A DNA stretch of 64,000 nucleotides from Clostridium sp. OF03-18AA (GCF_003478035.1 NZ_QUEP01000009.1:62421-126420), one strand, 5' to 3'; positions 52,164 to 61,142 are shown, counted from the first letter of the stretch. Notes: a model not told the origin generated them from the sequence alone. Made by a program: numbers and translations.

Positions 52164-52872
52164 AGTCAGCCATATCAGCAAGACATTTACTGGCGGGATC
52201 ATTAAAAAGACCCGCGTGGAAGCGGTGAAGGACGTGTCTTTTACGGTACAGGACGGGAAAACATTCGGGATCGTAGGAAATTCCGGCTGCGGAAAATCGA
52301 CGATCGCGAACATGCTCCTGTCACTGATAAAGCCGGACTCCGGAACCATCGAGATTGATGGAACGATCCAGATCATCTTCCAGCATCCGGAGACATCCCT
52401 GGATCCTGCAAAAAAGATCGGATACAGCCTGGAAGAGCCGATGATCATCCACAGGATGTATGACAAAGCGGGGAGAAAAGCGCGGGTCAGAGAACTTCTG
52501 GATCTGGTAGATCTCGGAGAGGAACTTCTGGACCGCTATCCGCACCAGATCAGCGGAGGTGAGGCGCAGAGGATCATGATCGCCCGGGCACTCTCACTGG
52601 ATCCGAAGATCCTGATCCTGGATGAACCGACCAGCATGTTAGATGTCTCCGTGCAGGCCCAGGTCATGACACTCTTAAAGGAACTCCAGGAAAAGCTGGG
52701 ATTGAGCTATCTGTTTATCTCCCATGACCTCGATGTGGTCCGCTGGTTCTGCGATGAGATCGCAGTGATGGAAGAAGGAAAGTTCGTGGAGACAGGGCGG
52801 ACGGAGGATGTGATCGGACATCCGAAGATGGAGTTCACGAAAAAACTGGTGGAAAATTTTATACTGGAATAA
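52156..52872 (+). CDS. ABC transporter ATP-binding protein (DppF/NikE type)
   Basis: A 238-residue ATPase with Walker A GNSGCGKST near 39-47, signature ISGGEAQR near 132 and Walker B LILDEPTSMLDVS near 153. It ends near the end of the core ATPase, without the long C-terminal extension usual in DppF, as is common in NikE-like members. Last gene of the importer operon; a terminator follows. Confidence 0.94.
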   Translation: MLKVSHISKTFTGGIIKKTRVEAVKDVSFTVQDGKTFGIVGNSGCGKSTIANMLLSLIKPDSGTIEIDGTIQIIFQHPETSLDPAKKIGYSLEEPMIIHRMYDKAGRKARVRELLDLVDLGEELLDRYPHQISGGEAQRIMIARALSLDPKILILDEPTSMLDVSVQAQVMTLLKELQEKLGLSYLFISHDLDVVRWFCDEIAVMEEGKFVETGRTEDVIGHPKMEFTKKLVENFILE

Positions 52873-52877
52873 AAGAT

Positions 52878-52929
52878 ACGGCGTGGAGAGAAAGTTACAG
52901 TAACGAGAGAAATTTCTACGCCGTTTTTT
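52878..52929 (+). terminator. Terminator of the importer operon
   Basis: ACGGCGT and inner AGAGAAA pair with TTTCT and ACGCCGT, then TTTTTT. Confidence 0.85.
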
Positions 52930-52943
52930 AGGCTGCTTTTTTA

Positions 52944-53013
52944 TTGACATTTCATACTTTCAAGTGATACGATTCCAGCATGATAAAGCAATAAACGGAC
53001 TTTCTGTTTATTG
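52944..53013 (+). promoter_or_regulatory. Promoter region of the GGT-family gene
   Basis: TTGACA with a weak -10 TACGAT 18 bp away, then a perfect inverted repeat GCAATAAAC...GTTTATTGC (52987-53013), which could be an operator or leader hairpin. Confidence 0.45.
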
Positions 53014-53063
53014 CGGTACACTTACAACCCAGGAATAAATGGCTTGATCAGGAGGAAATGGAT

Positions 53064-54674
53064 ATGCTGAAATTTGATGCGCAGAAATATGATTATCCAT
53101 CACGAAGAAGTGTTGTGTACGGGAAAAAAGGTATGGTCTGCACGAGCCAGCCTTTGGCGGCCCAGGCGGGACTCGACATCATAAAACGGGGCGGAAACGC
53201 AGTTGACGCGGCGATCGCGACAGCGGCGTGTATGACAGTTCTGGAGCCGACGTCCAACGGGATCGGAAGCGACGCCTTCGCCCTGGTCTGGACAAAGGGA
53301 GAACTTCACGGGCTGAATGCCAGCGGAAGATCACCTATGGCGATCACTGCAGAAGAAGTGAAAAAACAGGGATACACCGAAATGCCGAAACGAGGCTGGA
53401 TCCCGGTGATGGTCCCGGGCGCCCCGTCCGCATGGGCGGAACTCTCGGAAAAGTTTGGAAGACTTCCGCTGGAAAAGGTGCTGGAACCGGCGATCACATA
53501 TGCACGCGAGGGATATCCGGTGAGTCCGGTGACATCAAAAATATGGAACAATGCATACAGAGAGTTTTCAGAAACGCTGACGGAAGAATGTTTCCGGCCA
53601 TGGTTTGAAACGTTCGCCCCGGACGGACATGCCCCGCAGCCGGGAGAAATCTGGAGGTCGGAAGCTCATGCAAAGACGCTGGAAATGATCGCGCAGACTC
53701 ATGCAAAAGCGTTTTATCGTGGAGAACTTGCGGATCAGATCGACGAATTTTCAAGAAAAACCGGCGGATATCTCCGGAGATCAGATCTTGAAAATTACTG
53801 GTGTGAGTGGGTGAAACCGATCCACATAAATTACAGGGGATATGATGTCTGCGAGATCCCGCCGAACGGAGACGGGATCATTGCGTTGATGGCATTGAAC
53901 ATTTTAAAGAGGTATTCCTTTGCGGAGCGGGACAATGCAGATACCGTGCATAAACAGCTGGAGGCGATGAAACTGGCATTTGCGGACGGAAACCGGTATG
54001 TTGCGGACCTGGATTATATGAAAGCACCGGTGGAGACGCTGCTTTCTGATGAATATGCGGACGGAAGATGGGCACTCATCAGAGAACAGGCGCTCACACC
54101 GGAGCCAGGCAATCCGTTCCGCGGAGGAACGATCTATCTCTGCACAGCGGACGGGGAAGGCAATATGGTCTCCTACATCCAGAGCAATTACATGGGATTT
54201 GGATCCGGGATCGTAATACCTGGAACAGGGATCGCGCTGCAGAACCGCGGGGCGAACTTCACACTGGATGAGACAATGGAAAACTGTCTGGGACCGGGAA
54301 AGAAATCTCTGCACACGATCATTCCGGGATTTCTGATGAAGGAAGGAAAAGCAGTTGGACCGTTCGGCGTTATGGGCGGTTTCATGCAGCCGCAGGGCCA
54401 TGTCCAGGTTATCATGAATACAGTGGACTTCCTGATGAATCCGCAGGATGCGCTCAACGCGCCGAGATGGCAGTGGATCGGTGGAAAGAAGATCCAGGTG
54501 GAAAAGACATTCCCGGCCGGGATCGTGGAAGAGCTGAAAAAACGGGGGCATGAGATGGAAGTCCTCGAGAGTTCCCTGTCCTTCGGGCGAGGACAGATTA
54601 TCTGGAGAGATGAAAACGATGTGCTCTGCGGAGCAACGGAACCGCGGGCAGACGGAACGGTGGCAGCGTGGTAG
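53064..54674 (+). CDS. Gamma-glutamyltransferase-family Ntn-hydrolase
   Basis: A 536-residue single-precursor Ntn-hydrolase of the GGT/cephalosporin-acylase superfamily. N-terminal features: GMVCTSQPLAAQAGLDIIKRGGNAVDAAIAT (about 28-58) and EPTSNGIGSDAFALVW. The expected self-cleavage/nucleophile site is the Thr of GGTIYLCTAD near 356; classical TTHxSVVD is altered to TIYLCTAD, and the classical NNQMDDF is QNRGANF. There is no signal peptide. It looks like a YwrD-type cytoplasmic member rather than true glutathione-degrading GGT. ATG 53064 is 8 bp after AGGAGG. Confidence 0.87.
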   Translation: MLKFDAQKYDYPSRRSVVYGKKGMVCTSQPLAAQAGLDIIKRGGNAVDAAIATAACMTVLEPTSNGIGSDAFALVWTKGELHGLNASGRSPMAITAEEVKKQGYTEMPKRGWIPVMVPGAPSAWAELSEKFGRLPLEKVLEPAITYAREGYPVSPVTSKIWNNAYREFSETLTEECFRPWFETFAPDGHAPQPGEIWRSEAHAKTLEMIAQTHAKAFYRGELADQIDEFSRKTGGYLRRSDLENYWCEWVKPIHINYRGYDVCEIPPNGDGIIALMALNILKRYSFAERDNADTVHKQLEAMKLAFADGNRYVADLDYMKAPVETLLSDEYADGRWALIREQALTPEPGNPFRGGTIYLCTADGEGNMVSYIQSNYMGFGSGIVIPGTGIALQNRGANFTLDETMENCLGPGKKSLHTIIPGFLMKEGKAVGPFGVMGGFMQPQGHVQVIMNTVDFLMNPQDALNAPRWQWIGGKKIQVEKTFPAGIVEELKKRGHEMEVLESSLSFGRGQIIWRDENDVLCGATEPRADGTVAAW

Positions 54675-54900
54675 ATGATTAAAACCTGGCGGCAATGTGC
54701 GGAGAGAAATAAAAAGCAGTTTCCTTTTCAGAGTGAGTGTGGTAAACTCGAGATTAAGCAGATCAGGAACTGCCCGGAAAAGAATACGAAAACTGTGGGA
54801 AAGGATCTGACCGCCGGAAATGGGAAAATACAGATCATCCGGAGACAGGAGACCGCAGGGCAGTCTGGTAATGATAATGAATTCGCAGGAGGAAAGCGCA

Positions 54901-56076
54901 ATGAATTTCAATGAAGCAGCGTTAAAGCTCCATGAGGAACATCATGGAAAGATCGAAGTTACGAGCAAGGTTCCGGTAAAGACAAGAGATGACTTAAGCA
55001 CCGCCTATACACCGGGTGTTGCGGAGCCATGCAGAAAGATTCATGATAATAAGAAAGATGTTTACAAGTACACTGCAAAGGGCAATCTGGTAGCAGTTGT
55101 TTCTGATGGAACCGCAGTTTTAGGTCTTGGAAATATCGGACCGGAAGCTGCTATGCCGGTCATGGAAGGAAAGGCAGTCCTCTTTAAAGAGTTCGGCGGC
55201 GTTGATGCGTTCCCGATCTGTCTCGATACGACAGACACCGAGGAGATCATCAAGGCAGTGAAATACATTGCTCCGTGCTTCGGCGGCATTAACCTGGAAG
55301 ATATCGCTTCCCCGAAATGCTTCGAGGTTGAGGCACGTCTGGAGAAAGAGCTTGATATTCCGGTATTCCACGATGACCAGCACGGCACAGCAGTTGTCGT
55401 TACAGCGGCTCTCTTAAACGCATTAAAAGTTGTCGGAAAGAAGATTGATGAGATCCATGTTGTATTAAACGGACCGGGATCTGCCGGAACTGCGATCATC
55501 AAGATGCTGCTTGCGACAGGCGTGAAAAATATCATCGCCTGCGACGAAAACGGAATCCTCTATAAAGACCGCGGAGTCGGCATCAAGGATCACAAGAAGA
55601 TGCTCTGCGAGATCACAAACCTTGAGGACAAGCGCGGAACTCTTGCAGACGCTCTCGTCGGAGCGGACGTATTTATCGGCGTGTCCGTAGCAGGTGCACT
55701 GAAGCCGGAGATGATCAAGACGATGGCGAAAGACCCGATCGTCTTTGCAATGGCGAACCCGAATCCGGAGATCATGTATGATGAGGCGATGGCAGCAGGC
55801 GTAAAGGTAATGGGAACAGGCCGTTCCGACTTCCCGAACCAGATCAACAACGTCCTTGCATTCCCGGGAATCTTCCGCGGCGCATTAGACTGCGGCGCAA
55901 GAGATATCAACTACGATATGAAGGTTGCTGCAGCCCAGGCGATCGCTGAGCTTGTAACACCGGACAAACTCTCCGCAGAGTATATCATTCCGGGTGCGCT
56001 CGAAGAAGGCGTTGCAGAGCATGTTGCAAAACGTGTTGCTGAGGCGGCTGTAAAATCCGGAGCGATCCGCAAATAA
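54901..56076 (+). CDS. NAD(P)-dependent malic enzyme
   Basis: A 391-residue short-form malic enzyme converting malate to pyruvate and CO2. Signature residues: the Tyr in STAYTPGVAEPC near 36-47, Lys in GNLVAVVSDGTAVLGLGNIGP, the metal-binding ED and DDQHGTAVV near 160-168, and the nucleotide fold GPGSAGTAI near 193. AGGAGGAAAGC precedes the ATG at 54901; in-frame upstream ATGs lack sites. Cofactor choice cannot be fixed. Clostridial relatives feed pyruvate or NAD(P)H balance. Ends with a terminator whose right arm carries the next ribosome site. Confidence 0.94.
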   Translation: MNFNEAALKLHEEHHGKIEVTSKVPVKTRDDLSTAYTPGVAEPCRKIHDNKKDVYKYTAKGNLVAVVSDGTAVLGLGNIGPEAAMPVMEGKAVLFKEFGGVDAFPICLDTTDTEEIIKAVKYIAPCFGGINLEDIASPKCFEVEARLEKELDIPVFHDDQHGTAVVVTAALLNALKVVGKKIDEIHVVLNGPGSAGTAIIKMLLATGVKNIIACDENGILYKDRGVGIKDHKKMLCEITNLEDKRGTLADALVGADVFIGVSVAGALKPEMIKTMAKDPIVFAMANPNPEIMYDEAMAAGVKVMGTGRSDFPNQINNVLAFPGIFRGALDCGARDINYDMKVAAAQAIAELVTPDKLSAEYIIPGALEEGVAEHVAKRVAEAAVKSGAIRK

Positions 56077-56152
56077 TAGATCTCTCTGAAAGATCGGCAT
56101 ATTTCCGGATAAGATCATTGATGGCAAATGACAATTAAAAAATAGTTATGAG

Positions 56153-56196
56153 AAACACTCCTTCCGCATATACATAAGTGCAGAAGGAGTGTTTTT
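56153..56196 (+). terminator. Terminator overlapping next ribosome site
   Basis: AAACACTCCTTC / GAAGGAGTGTTT, loop ~18, then TTTTTG. The AAGGAG of the right arm is the ribosome site of the gene at 56201. Confidence 0.85.
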
Positions 56197-56200
56197 GATT

Positions 56201-57781
56201 ATGGCAGATTATCGCAGACTGATTTCTTATATTTACGAGTACGAAGGAAAAAAGAAAGGGAAAAATGTGGGATTTGTGAAGCTGGAGGCGCGGAACGGGC
56301 AGTGCAGGATCAATGTCAATGTGAAGCGGATCTATATGGGCGGCAATGCCATTGGCGCGTATCTTTTAGGGACAGGCGGTCGTGAGACATTTCTTGGAAA
56401 CGTTTTTGTGCGCGGCGGAAACGGGGAGTTCCGGGTCAATGTGGACGCGAAGAACGTGGAGGGAAGCGGTACCGGACTTGATACATATTTCGGCCTGTCG
56501 GTCCATGACGTAAAGAATTCCTGGCGGTGCTATAAGACGATCTGGGAGGACGCGCTGGCAGCGGAGGAGGGAAATACCGGGGAGAATCCGGTCCTCTCGG
56601 TTCCGAAATTTACTGCCCAGATGCTGCCGGAGGCGGAAAAAGGAATGGATACACAGGCGGTTTCCAAGGTGGTAAAAGAGATCGAGGAGGAGATCGCCAG
56701 GGAAGAAGAGCGGAGAGAGCAGGAGGAAAAGAGCGTACATGATCCGGGACCGGGGAAAAAAGAGGAAAGCGGAGCCCCAGAGAAGCGGAATATGCATACG
56801 GTGGAATCAGACGAGAGAGAAAAGACGGCGCATGCAGCAGAGCTGAGCGGTGCAGAGGGAGACCTAAAGACGGAGAAAGCGCCGGCATATGATGGGAAAG
56901 CGGAAGAGGAAGACACTGCGGATCATGAAGTACAGCAGCAGGAAGAACAAAGTGAAGACCGTGGCAGGTTCTACTTGTCGGGGGAAGACGATGAAATCGG
57001 TGAAAAATCGGATGACACATGCGGAAACGTGGAAGACAGACCGATAGAGCGGAAAATGGAAGAGACTTCCGGGGATGAAGAGGAGAATGATCAGACGGCG
57101 AACCTGGATCCGGAGAAAACTTCTGAGTCGGAAACAGAAAAACAACAGGTGGAAACAGCGCAGCAGGAGCAGGGAATATCGCAGGAAACAGACCTGCCGT
57201 TTTACATGAAAACTGCTCAAAGAGTACAGCGGCCGAATAGCCAGAAGTTCAGACAAAATCCAGTACAGACTTCCGGTATGACGGCGCAGTCCCCCAAAAG
57301 TGCAGCTTCACAGGCAGCACATTCAACTGCCCCCACAGCTCCCATGGTCTCCCCGGAACTTGAAAATCCGGAGGTTCTGCGTTATCTGCAGGAGACGGAA
57401 GATCCTGCGGCCGATCCGGAAAAACTGTGGGAGGAATTTAAAAGGACATACCCGAAGATCCAGCCGTTCGAGTATGAGGACGGCTGCGATATCCTGACGA
57501 TTCGTCCGCAGGATATCGGAAAACTCCCGCGAGAGTGCTGGGTTTATGGAAACAACAGCTTTCTGCTCCACGGCTACTATAATTTCCGCTATCTGATCCT
57601 CGTAAAGCTCGGCGGGAACAAAAAGAAATCCCGCTACCTGTTGGGAGTCCCCGGGCACTACTACAGCAGCGAAAAATACATGGCCACCATGTTCGGCTTC
57701 CCAAATTTCGTCCTCTCCAGGCGCCAGCCGGTCGGGGACGGGCGGTTTGGGTACTGGTATACGGATCTGAAGATACGGTGA
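56201..57781 (+). CDS. DUF6128-like protein with long acidic linker
   Basis: A 526-residue protein. Residues ~1-110 form a beta-rich domain (ISYIYEYEGKKKGKNVGFVKLEAR, then repeated GGNG/FRVNV strands). About 140-370 is an extremely acidic, Glu/Gln/Asp/Ser-rich low-complexity region with no fold signature. The C-terminal ~110 residues (DILTIRPQDIGKLPRECWVYGNNSFLLHGYYNF, then KKSRYLLGVPGHYYSSEKYMATMFGFPNF) match the clostridial DUF6128 domain. No signal peptide or TM segment. The ATG at 56201 has AAGGAG 11 bp upstream. Function unknown. Confidence 0.75.
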   Translation: MADYRRLISYIYEYEGKKKGKNVGFVKLEARNGQCRINVNVKRIYMGGNAIGAYLLGTGGRETFLGNVFVRGGNGEFRVNVDAKNVEGSGTGLDTYFGLSVHDVKNSWRCYKTIWEDALAAEEGNTGENPVLSVPKFTAQMLPEAEKGMDTQAVSKVVKEIEEEIAREEERREQEEKSVHDPGPGKKEESGAPEKRNMHTVESDEREKTAHAAELSGAEGDLKTEKAPAYDGKAEEEDTADHEVQQQEEQSEDRGRFYLSGEDDEIGEKSDDTCGNVEDRPIERKMEETSGDEEENDQTANLDPEKTSESETEKQQVETAQQEQGISQETDLPFYMKTAQRVQRPNSQKFRQNPVQTSGMTAQSPKSAASQAAHSTAPTAPMVSPELENPEVLRYLQETEDPAADPEKLWEEFKRTYPKIQPFEYEDGCDILTIRPQDIGKLPRECWVYGNNSFLLHGYYNFRYLILVKLGGNKKKSRYLLGVPGHYYSSEKYMATMFGFPNFVLSRRQPVGDGRFGYWYTDLKIR

Positions 57782-57939
57782 GTTTTAACAGACAGGCTGC
57801 TTTGTATTGTCTTTCATATTTATTTATCTTGCCAGAAATAAAAAATAAGGTACAATAAAAAAGGAATGAAAGGCGAGGATCTGGAACCATTTCCTGATCC
57901 ATGACCATAGACAACATTACCTGAAATTCGGAGAAACAT

Positions 57940-58455
57940 ATGAAAAAGATGACAATAGAAGAACACTATATGAAAGAAGCAATCCGCCAGGCAAAAAAGG
58001 CGGCGGCTTTAAAAGAAGTGCCGATCGGCTGCGTGATCGTGCATGACGGGAAGATCATCGCGCGGGGATATAACCGGCGGACCGTGGATAAGAACGTGCT
58101 GGCCCACGCGGAGATCATCGCGATGCGGAAGGCCTGCCGGATCATCGGGGACTGGCGGCTTGAGGACTGTACGATGTATGTGACGCTGGAACCATGTCCG
58201 ATGTGTGCCGGTGCGATCGTCCAGGCGCGGATCCCGAAAGTCGTGATCGGCTGCATGAACCCGAAGGCAGGCTGCGCCGGATCCGTGCTCGACATGCTGC
58301 ATGAAGATGGATTCAACCACCAGGTGGAGACGGAAGTCGGACTTTGCGGGGATGAATGCTCTCAGATGCTGAAGGATTTCTTTAAAGCACTGCGGGAAGA
58401 AGGAAAACGTAAGAAGCTGGAGCAGGCGGAGAAAGAAACCTCAGAAAATGCATAA
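57940..58455 (+). CDS. tadA: tRNA-specific adenosine deaminase
   Basis: A 171-residue zinc deaminase: HAEIIAMRKA near 52 and PCPMCAGAIVQARIPKVV near 84-101 give the H-A-E and P-C-x-x-C zinc-binding set of TadA. It makes inosine at position 34 of tRNA-Arg(ACG). It begins with a basic MKKMTIEEHYMKEAI stretch. Usually adjacent to dnaX or ffs in this group; here the SRP RNA is about 2.4 kb away. A terminator follows. Confidence 0.96.
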   Translation: MKKMTIEEHYMKEAIRQAKKAAALKEVPIGCVIVHDGKIIARGYNRRTVDKNVLAHAEIIAMRKACRIIGDWRLEDCTMYVTLEPCPMCAGAIVQARIPKVVIGCMNPKAGCAGSVLDMLHEDGFNHQVETEVGLCGDECSQMLKDFFKALREEGKRKKLEQAEKETSENA

Positions 58456-58547
58456 AAGACAAACGGAGAATCGGTTTTTGCCGTGAAACCGAAAAATGCC
58501 AGTGGATGGTTCTGCAGGCAGAAAAGTTGCAATAGAATTACTTATAA

Positions 58548-58628
58548 TAAAAGACCGCTGCCAGATCTGATATGATAGATACCCGGAATTCCGGACACAT
58601 ATCAGATAAGATCTGGTGACGGTCTTTT
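58548..58628. terminator. Bidirectional terminator between tadA and YitT gene
   Basis: AAAAGACCGCTGCCAGATCTGATATG pairs with CATATCAG...ATCTGGTGACGGTCTTTT; A and T runs flank both ends. Confidence 0.8.
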
Positions 58629-58679
58629 CTGTCTCCATATAATCACAGAAAACTGGCAATGGAAGCGTTTACATGCATG

Positions 58680-59531
58680 TTACGCGCTGAATTTCTTCGG
58701 CCGGTACCGGATATCCGAAACCTTATATATCGTGATAAATGCCTCCGGATCACTGGAACTGATATAGTTCATGAGCGCCTGGTATTCGCGCTTATCGACG
58801 ATCGTGATGATCTCGTTGTGCTTCTCAAAATTGTAAGCACCGGTGGCTTCATAGATCGTGGCCCCGCTGTGCAGGTTGTCGATGATGAACTTGCGGAGTT
58901 CCTCTTCCTTTTTAGTGATAATGCAGACACGCCTCTTGACGTTCTGATCGAAAATAAAGTAGTCGAGGACGATCCCGTTCACATATGTACCGAGGACACT
59001 GAGTACGACCGTCTTTTTGTCGTAAACCAGTGCGGAGGAGAGCGCCACGCACATACCGGAGAGGGACATGGCCTTTCCAAGATCCATATGCAGATATTTG
59101 TTCATGATCTTCGCAACGATATCAAGTCCGCCGGATGATGCGTTCATGTTAAAGAGCATCGCAAGTCCGACACTGACGACGAGGACGTAACAGATAACAT
59201 CCAGCTCCTGGCTCCCGGTGAGAGAGGTGAAATCTGGGAAGATCTTCTCAAAAATTCCCAGAAATACCGGCAGCATGACGCTTGTATACACGGTCTTTGC
59301 TCCGAACTCTTTTCCACAGAGGATAAACCCGATGATCAGTAAAATGACATTGAAGGCCATCGTGATCACGGAGAGCGGAAGCGGAATAAAGTGGGTCAAT
59401 ACGATCCCGAGACCGGAGATACTGCTGATCGAGGTGTGGCTCGGCACCAGAAAAAAGTAGACTGCGATGGCTGTGATCGCATCAGCCAGGGTCATGACAA
59501 GCACTTCTTTGATAAACCCCTTGTTGTTCAT
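58680..59531 (-). CDS. YitT family membrane protein (DUF2179)
   Basis: A 283-residue protein with five or six TM segments in the first ~200 residues and a cytoplasmic DUF2179 domain at the C-terminus (VCIITKKEEELRKFIIDNLHSGATIYEATGAYN). N-terminus MNNKGFIKEVLVMTLADAITAIAVYFF. Such genes are multicopy in Firmicutes; the role is unknown, with DUF2179 resembling PII-like small-ligand sensors. AAGGATTTATTATC precedes the start. Confidence 0.88.
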   Translation of the reverse strand: MNNKGFIKEVLVMTLADAITAIAVYFFLVPSHTSISSISGLGIVLTHFIPLPLSVITMAFNVILLIIGFILCGKEFGAKTVYTSVMLPVFLGIFEKIFPDFTSLTGSQELDVICYVLVVSVGLAMLFNMNASSGGLDIVAKIMNKYLHMDLGKAMSLSGMCVALSSALVYDKKTVVLSVLGTYVNGIVLDYFIFDQNVKRRVCIITKKEEELRKFIIDNLHSGATIYEATGAYNFEKHNEIITIVDKREYQALMNYISSSDPEAFITIYKVSDIRYRPKKFSA

Positions 59532-59813
59532 GATAATAAATCCTTTCCTGCAGAGACATTTGCGTTACCGTGTACAGCATCAGGCAGGATTTCCTGTTTG
59601 GAAATTCGCTGCTGTCCGCGGGAAACAATCATTTTGCCTCACCAGTATATACTGGACGGACATGGAATGCAAGAGAAAGTGGTGAAGTGTGAATAGAGTA
59701 AAAGGGCGCTGCGCACCGCACAAAATGCCTGGAAATGGACAGGGAAAGTTAAGAAAGTTTATATATAGAAGTAATAACTGTATGGTAAGATGAAATAAAT
59801 CCGGAGGATGCAC

Positions 59814-59987
59814 ATGAGATTTGGCAGAGACGACTTCCCGGCAATCCCGGGCGGTGCAAACGGATAAATGGTCTTTCTGATCAATGAACCTCATGGGCAG
59901 AAAATTTCGGAATGGAAGATTCCATATGACACAGTTATGATCACAGATCCTGTTAATTCAGAAACGGAGAAAAAGTATGAAAAATAA
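59814..59987 (+). pseudogene. Small ORF of 57 codons split by an in-frame TAA
   Basis: GGAGG at 59802-59806 precedes ATG 59814, which opens a 17-residue peptide (MRFGRDDFPAIPGGANG) ended by TAA at 59865. ATG 59868 follows at once in the same frame and continues for 39 residues to TAA 59985, overlapping the next gene start (59977) by 11 bp. It may be a decayed gene, two tiny coupled ORFs, or a leader. No family recognised. The rest of 59532-59976 shows only A+T-rich sequence. Confidence 0.4.
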
Positions 59988-60768
59988 AAAGAAGATCCTG
60001 GCGGCTGCAGGAATTCTGGTGCTTGCGGGAGTTGCCGCAGTGTGTTATATCCAGAATAGAGATAAAAAGGAGGCAGTATCTATCGGAATCATCGGCGGAG
60101 CAGACGGACCAACGAAGATCTTTCTGGCCGGGAAAATCGGTTCTCCTGACGAAGAAACAAAAGCGGCTGTTTTGGACCTTGAAACCGCGAAAAAGCAGTC
60201 CTATGGGGATGTCGTGGAACTTGACTATGTGAGCAAAGACAAAATCTCTTTGCATGGTTCCTTCGGATACATTTCATTTAATATCAATAGTTCCGATGAC
60301 CCTGCGACGCTGGAGCCGGCTGCAGCCTACACGTTGGAGGAAGCGGGACCGATCGTAACCCAGGGCGATGATTACACGGAGGTTGTCGGAGATGCGGATG
60401 GCTGCGTGGTGGCACCGAAAGCATACACGAAGGAAAAGAACCCGATGTACCTTTACTCTGACACTTATGGGGATGTGACGGAACTTCCGGAAGAAGTCTG
60501 CAAAGTGTTCAGGGAAGATAAGGAAAAAGGTGCTTTCAAGGATGCATATCTGGCGGATGACCGGTTAAATGAGATGGCTGCGGATCTTTATAAGGAATAC
60601 GGCAGCAGGCTGCTGTACGGTCCGGTGGAAATCCCGGAGTACGACAGTGAAGTTTACGGATTTCTGGCAGCCGACGGCGATAACCTGGAAGATATCTGGT
60701 ACGGGATCTGGCATGCACCGTTAGAGAACCAGACATTCCCGATCACAAAAATGCCGCTGTTCAAATAA
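59977..60768 (+). CDS. Exported protein with GIIGGADGPT motif
   Basis: A 263-residue protein, N-terminal hydrophobic segment about residues 6-24 (uncleaved anchor or signal), then SIGIIGGADGPTKIFLAGKI at about 35-54, a motif best known from the beta subunit of Na+-translocating decarboxylases, although the rest is a soluble, acidic domain of unknown type with no membrane segments. It overlaps the small split ORF by 11 bp. CGGAGAAAAAGT is the ribosome site. Automated annotation may mislabel it as a decarboxylase beta subunit; the remaining sequence does not support that. Confidence 0.7.
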   Translation: MKNKKKILAAAGILVLAGVAAVCYIQNRDKKEAVSIGIIGGADGPTKIFLAGKIGSPDEETKAAVLDLETAKKQSYGDVVELDYVSKDKISLHGSFGYISFNINSSDDPATLEPAAAYTLEEAGPIVTQGDDYTEVVGDADGCVVAPKAYTKEKNPMYLYSDTYGDVTELPEEVCKVFREDKEKGAFKDAYLADDRLNEMAADLYKEYGSRLLYGPVEIPEYDSEVYGFLAADGDNLEDIWYGIWHAPLENQTFPITKMPLFK

Positions 60769-60842
60769 GCAGATGAATACGATTTAGTGAAATCAGGGAA
60801 GAAATTTGCAGATAGTTCACTGTCACCGGGGGATTTCGCAAC

Positions 60843-60871
60843 TTGACAAAATGCCCCCGTCCATGTATACT
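60843..60871 (+). promoter_or_regulatory. Near-consensus promoter of the SRP RNA
   Basis: TTGACA, 17 bp, TATACT; one of the best promoters in the window, as expected of a stable-RNA gene. Confidence 0.85.
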
Positions 60872-60878
60872 TAACTGG

Positions 60879-61142
60879 TCCGCACAGCCGGGGAGATAGC
60901 GGTGCCCTGTACCTGCAATCCGCTACAGCAGGGGTGATGTTCTGCCGCGGGTACTTCCTTGTGAAGCTGCCCCTGGTAAGCGGCGCTGACGTTTTGGTCT
61001 CGCGCAATGGGACTCTCTGAACCATGTCAGGGCAGGAATGCAGCAGCATTAAGGAGAACCTTCCATGTGCCGCGAGGGAGCCGGGACCGAGCTGGCTGCC
61101 AGGGTAACGTTTATGAGACGTATTCAAAGCAGAGCGTGCGGA
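60879..61142 (+). ncRNA. ffs: Signal recognition particle RNA, large Alu type
   Basis: The SRP54-binding hairpin reads GTCAGG-GCA-GGAA-TGC-AGCAGC, the universal GGAA-tetraloop helix 8 with asymmetric loop. The 5' part GGTGCCCTGTACCTGCAATCC... is the Alu domain as in Bacillus scRNA. The first bases TCCGCAC pair with the last bases GTGCGGA, so ends are set to about 60879 and 61142 (264 nt). It is the RNA core of the particle that targets nascent membrane and secreted proteins. Confidence 0.92.

Noticed and set aside
54675..54914. 79-codon ORF between the GGT-family gene and malic enzyme
   Set aside because: Starts 0 bp after the stop of GGT with no ribosome site, and ends inside the malic-enzyme start; composition is unspecific.
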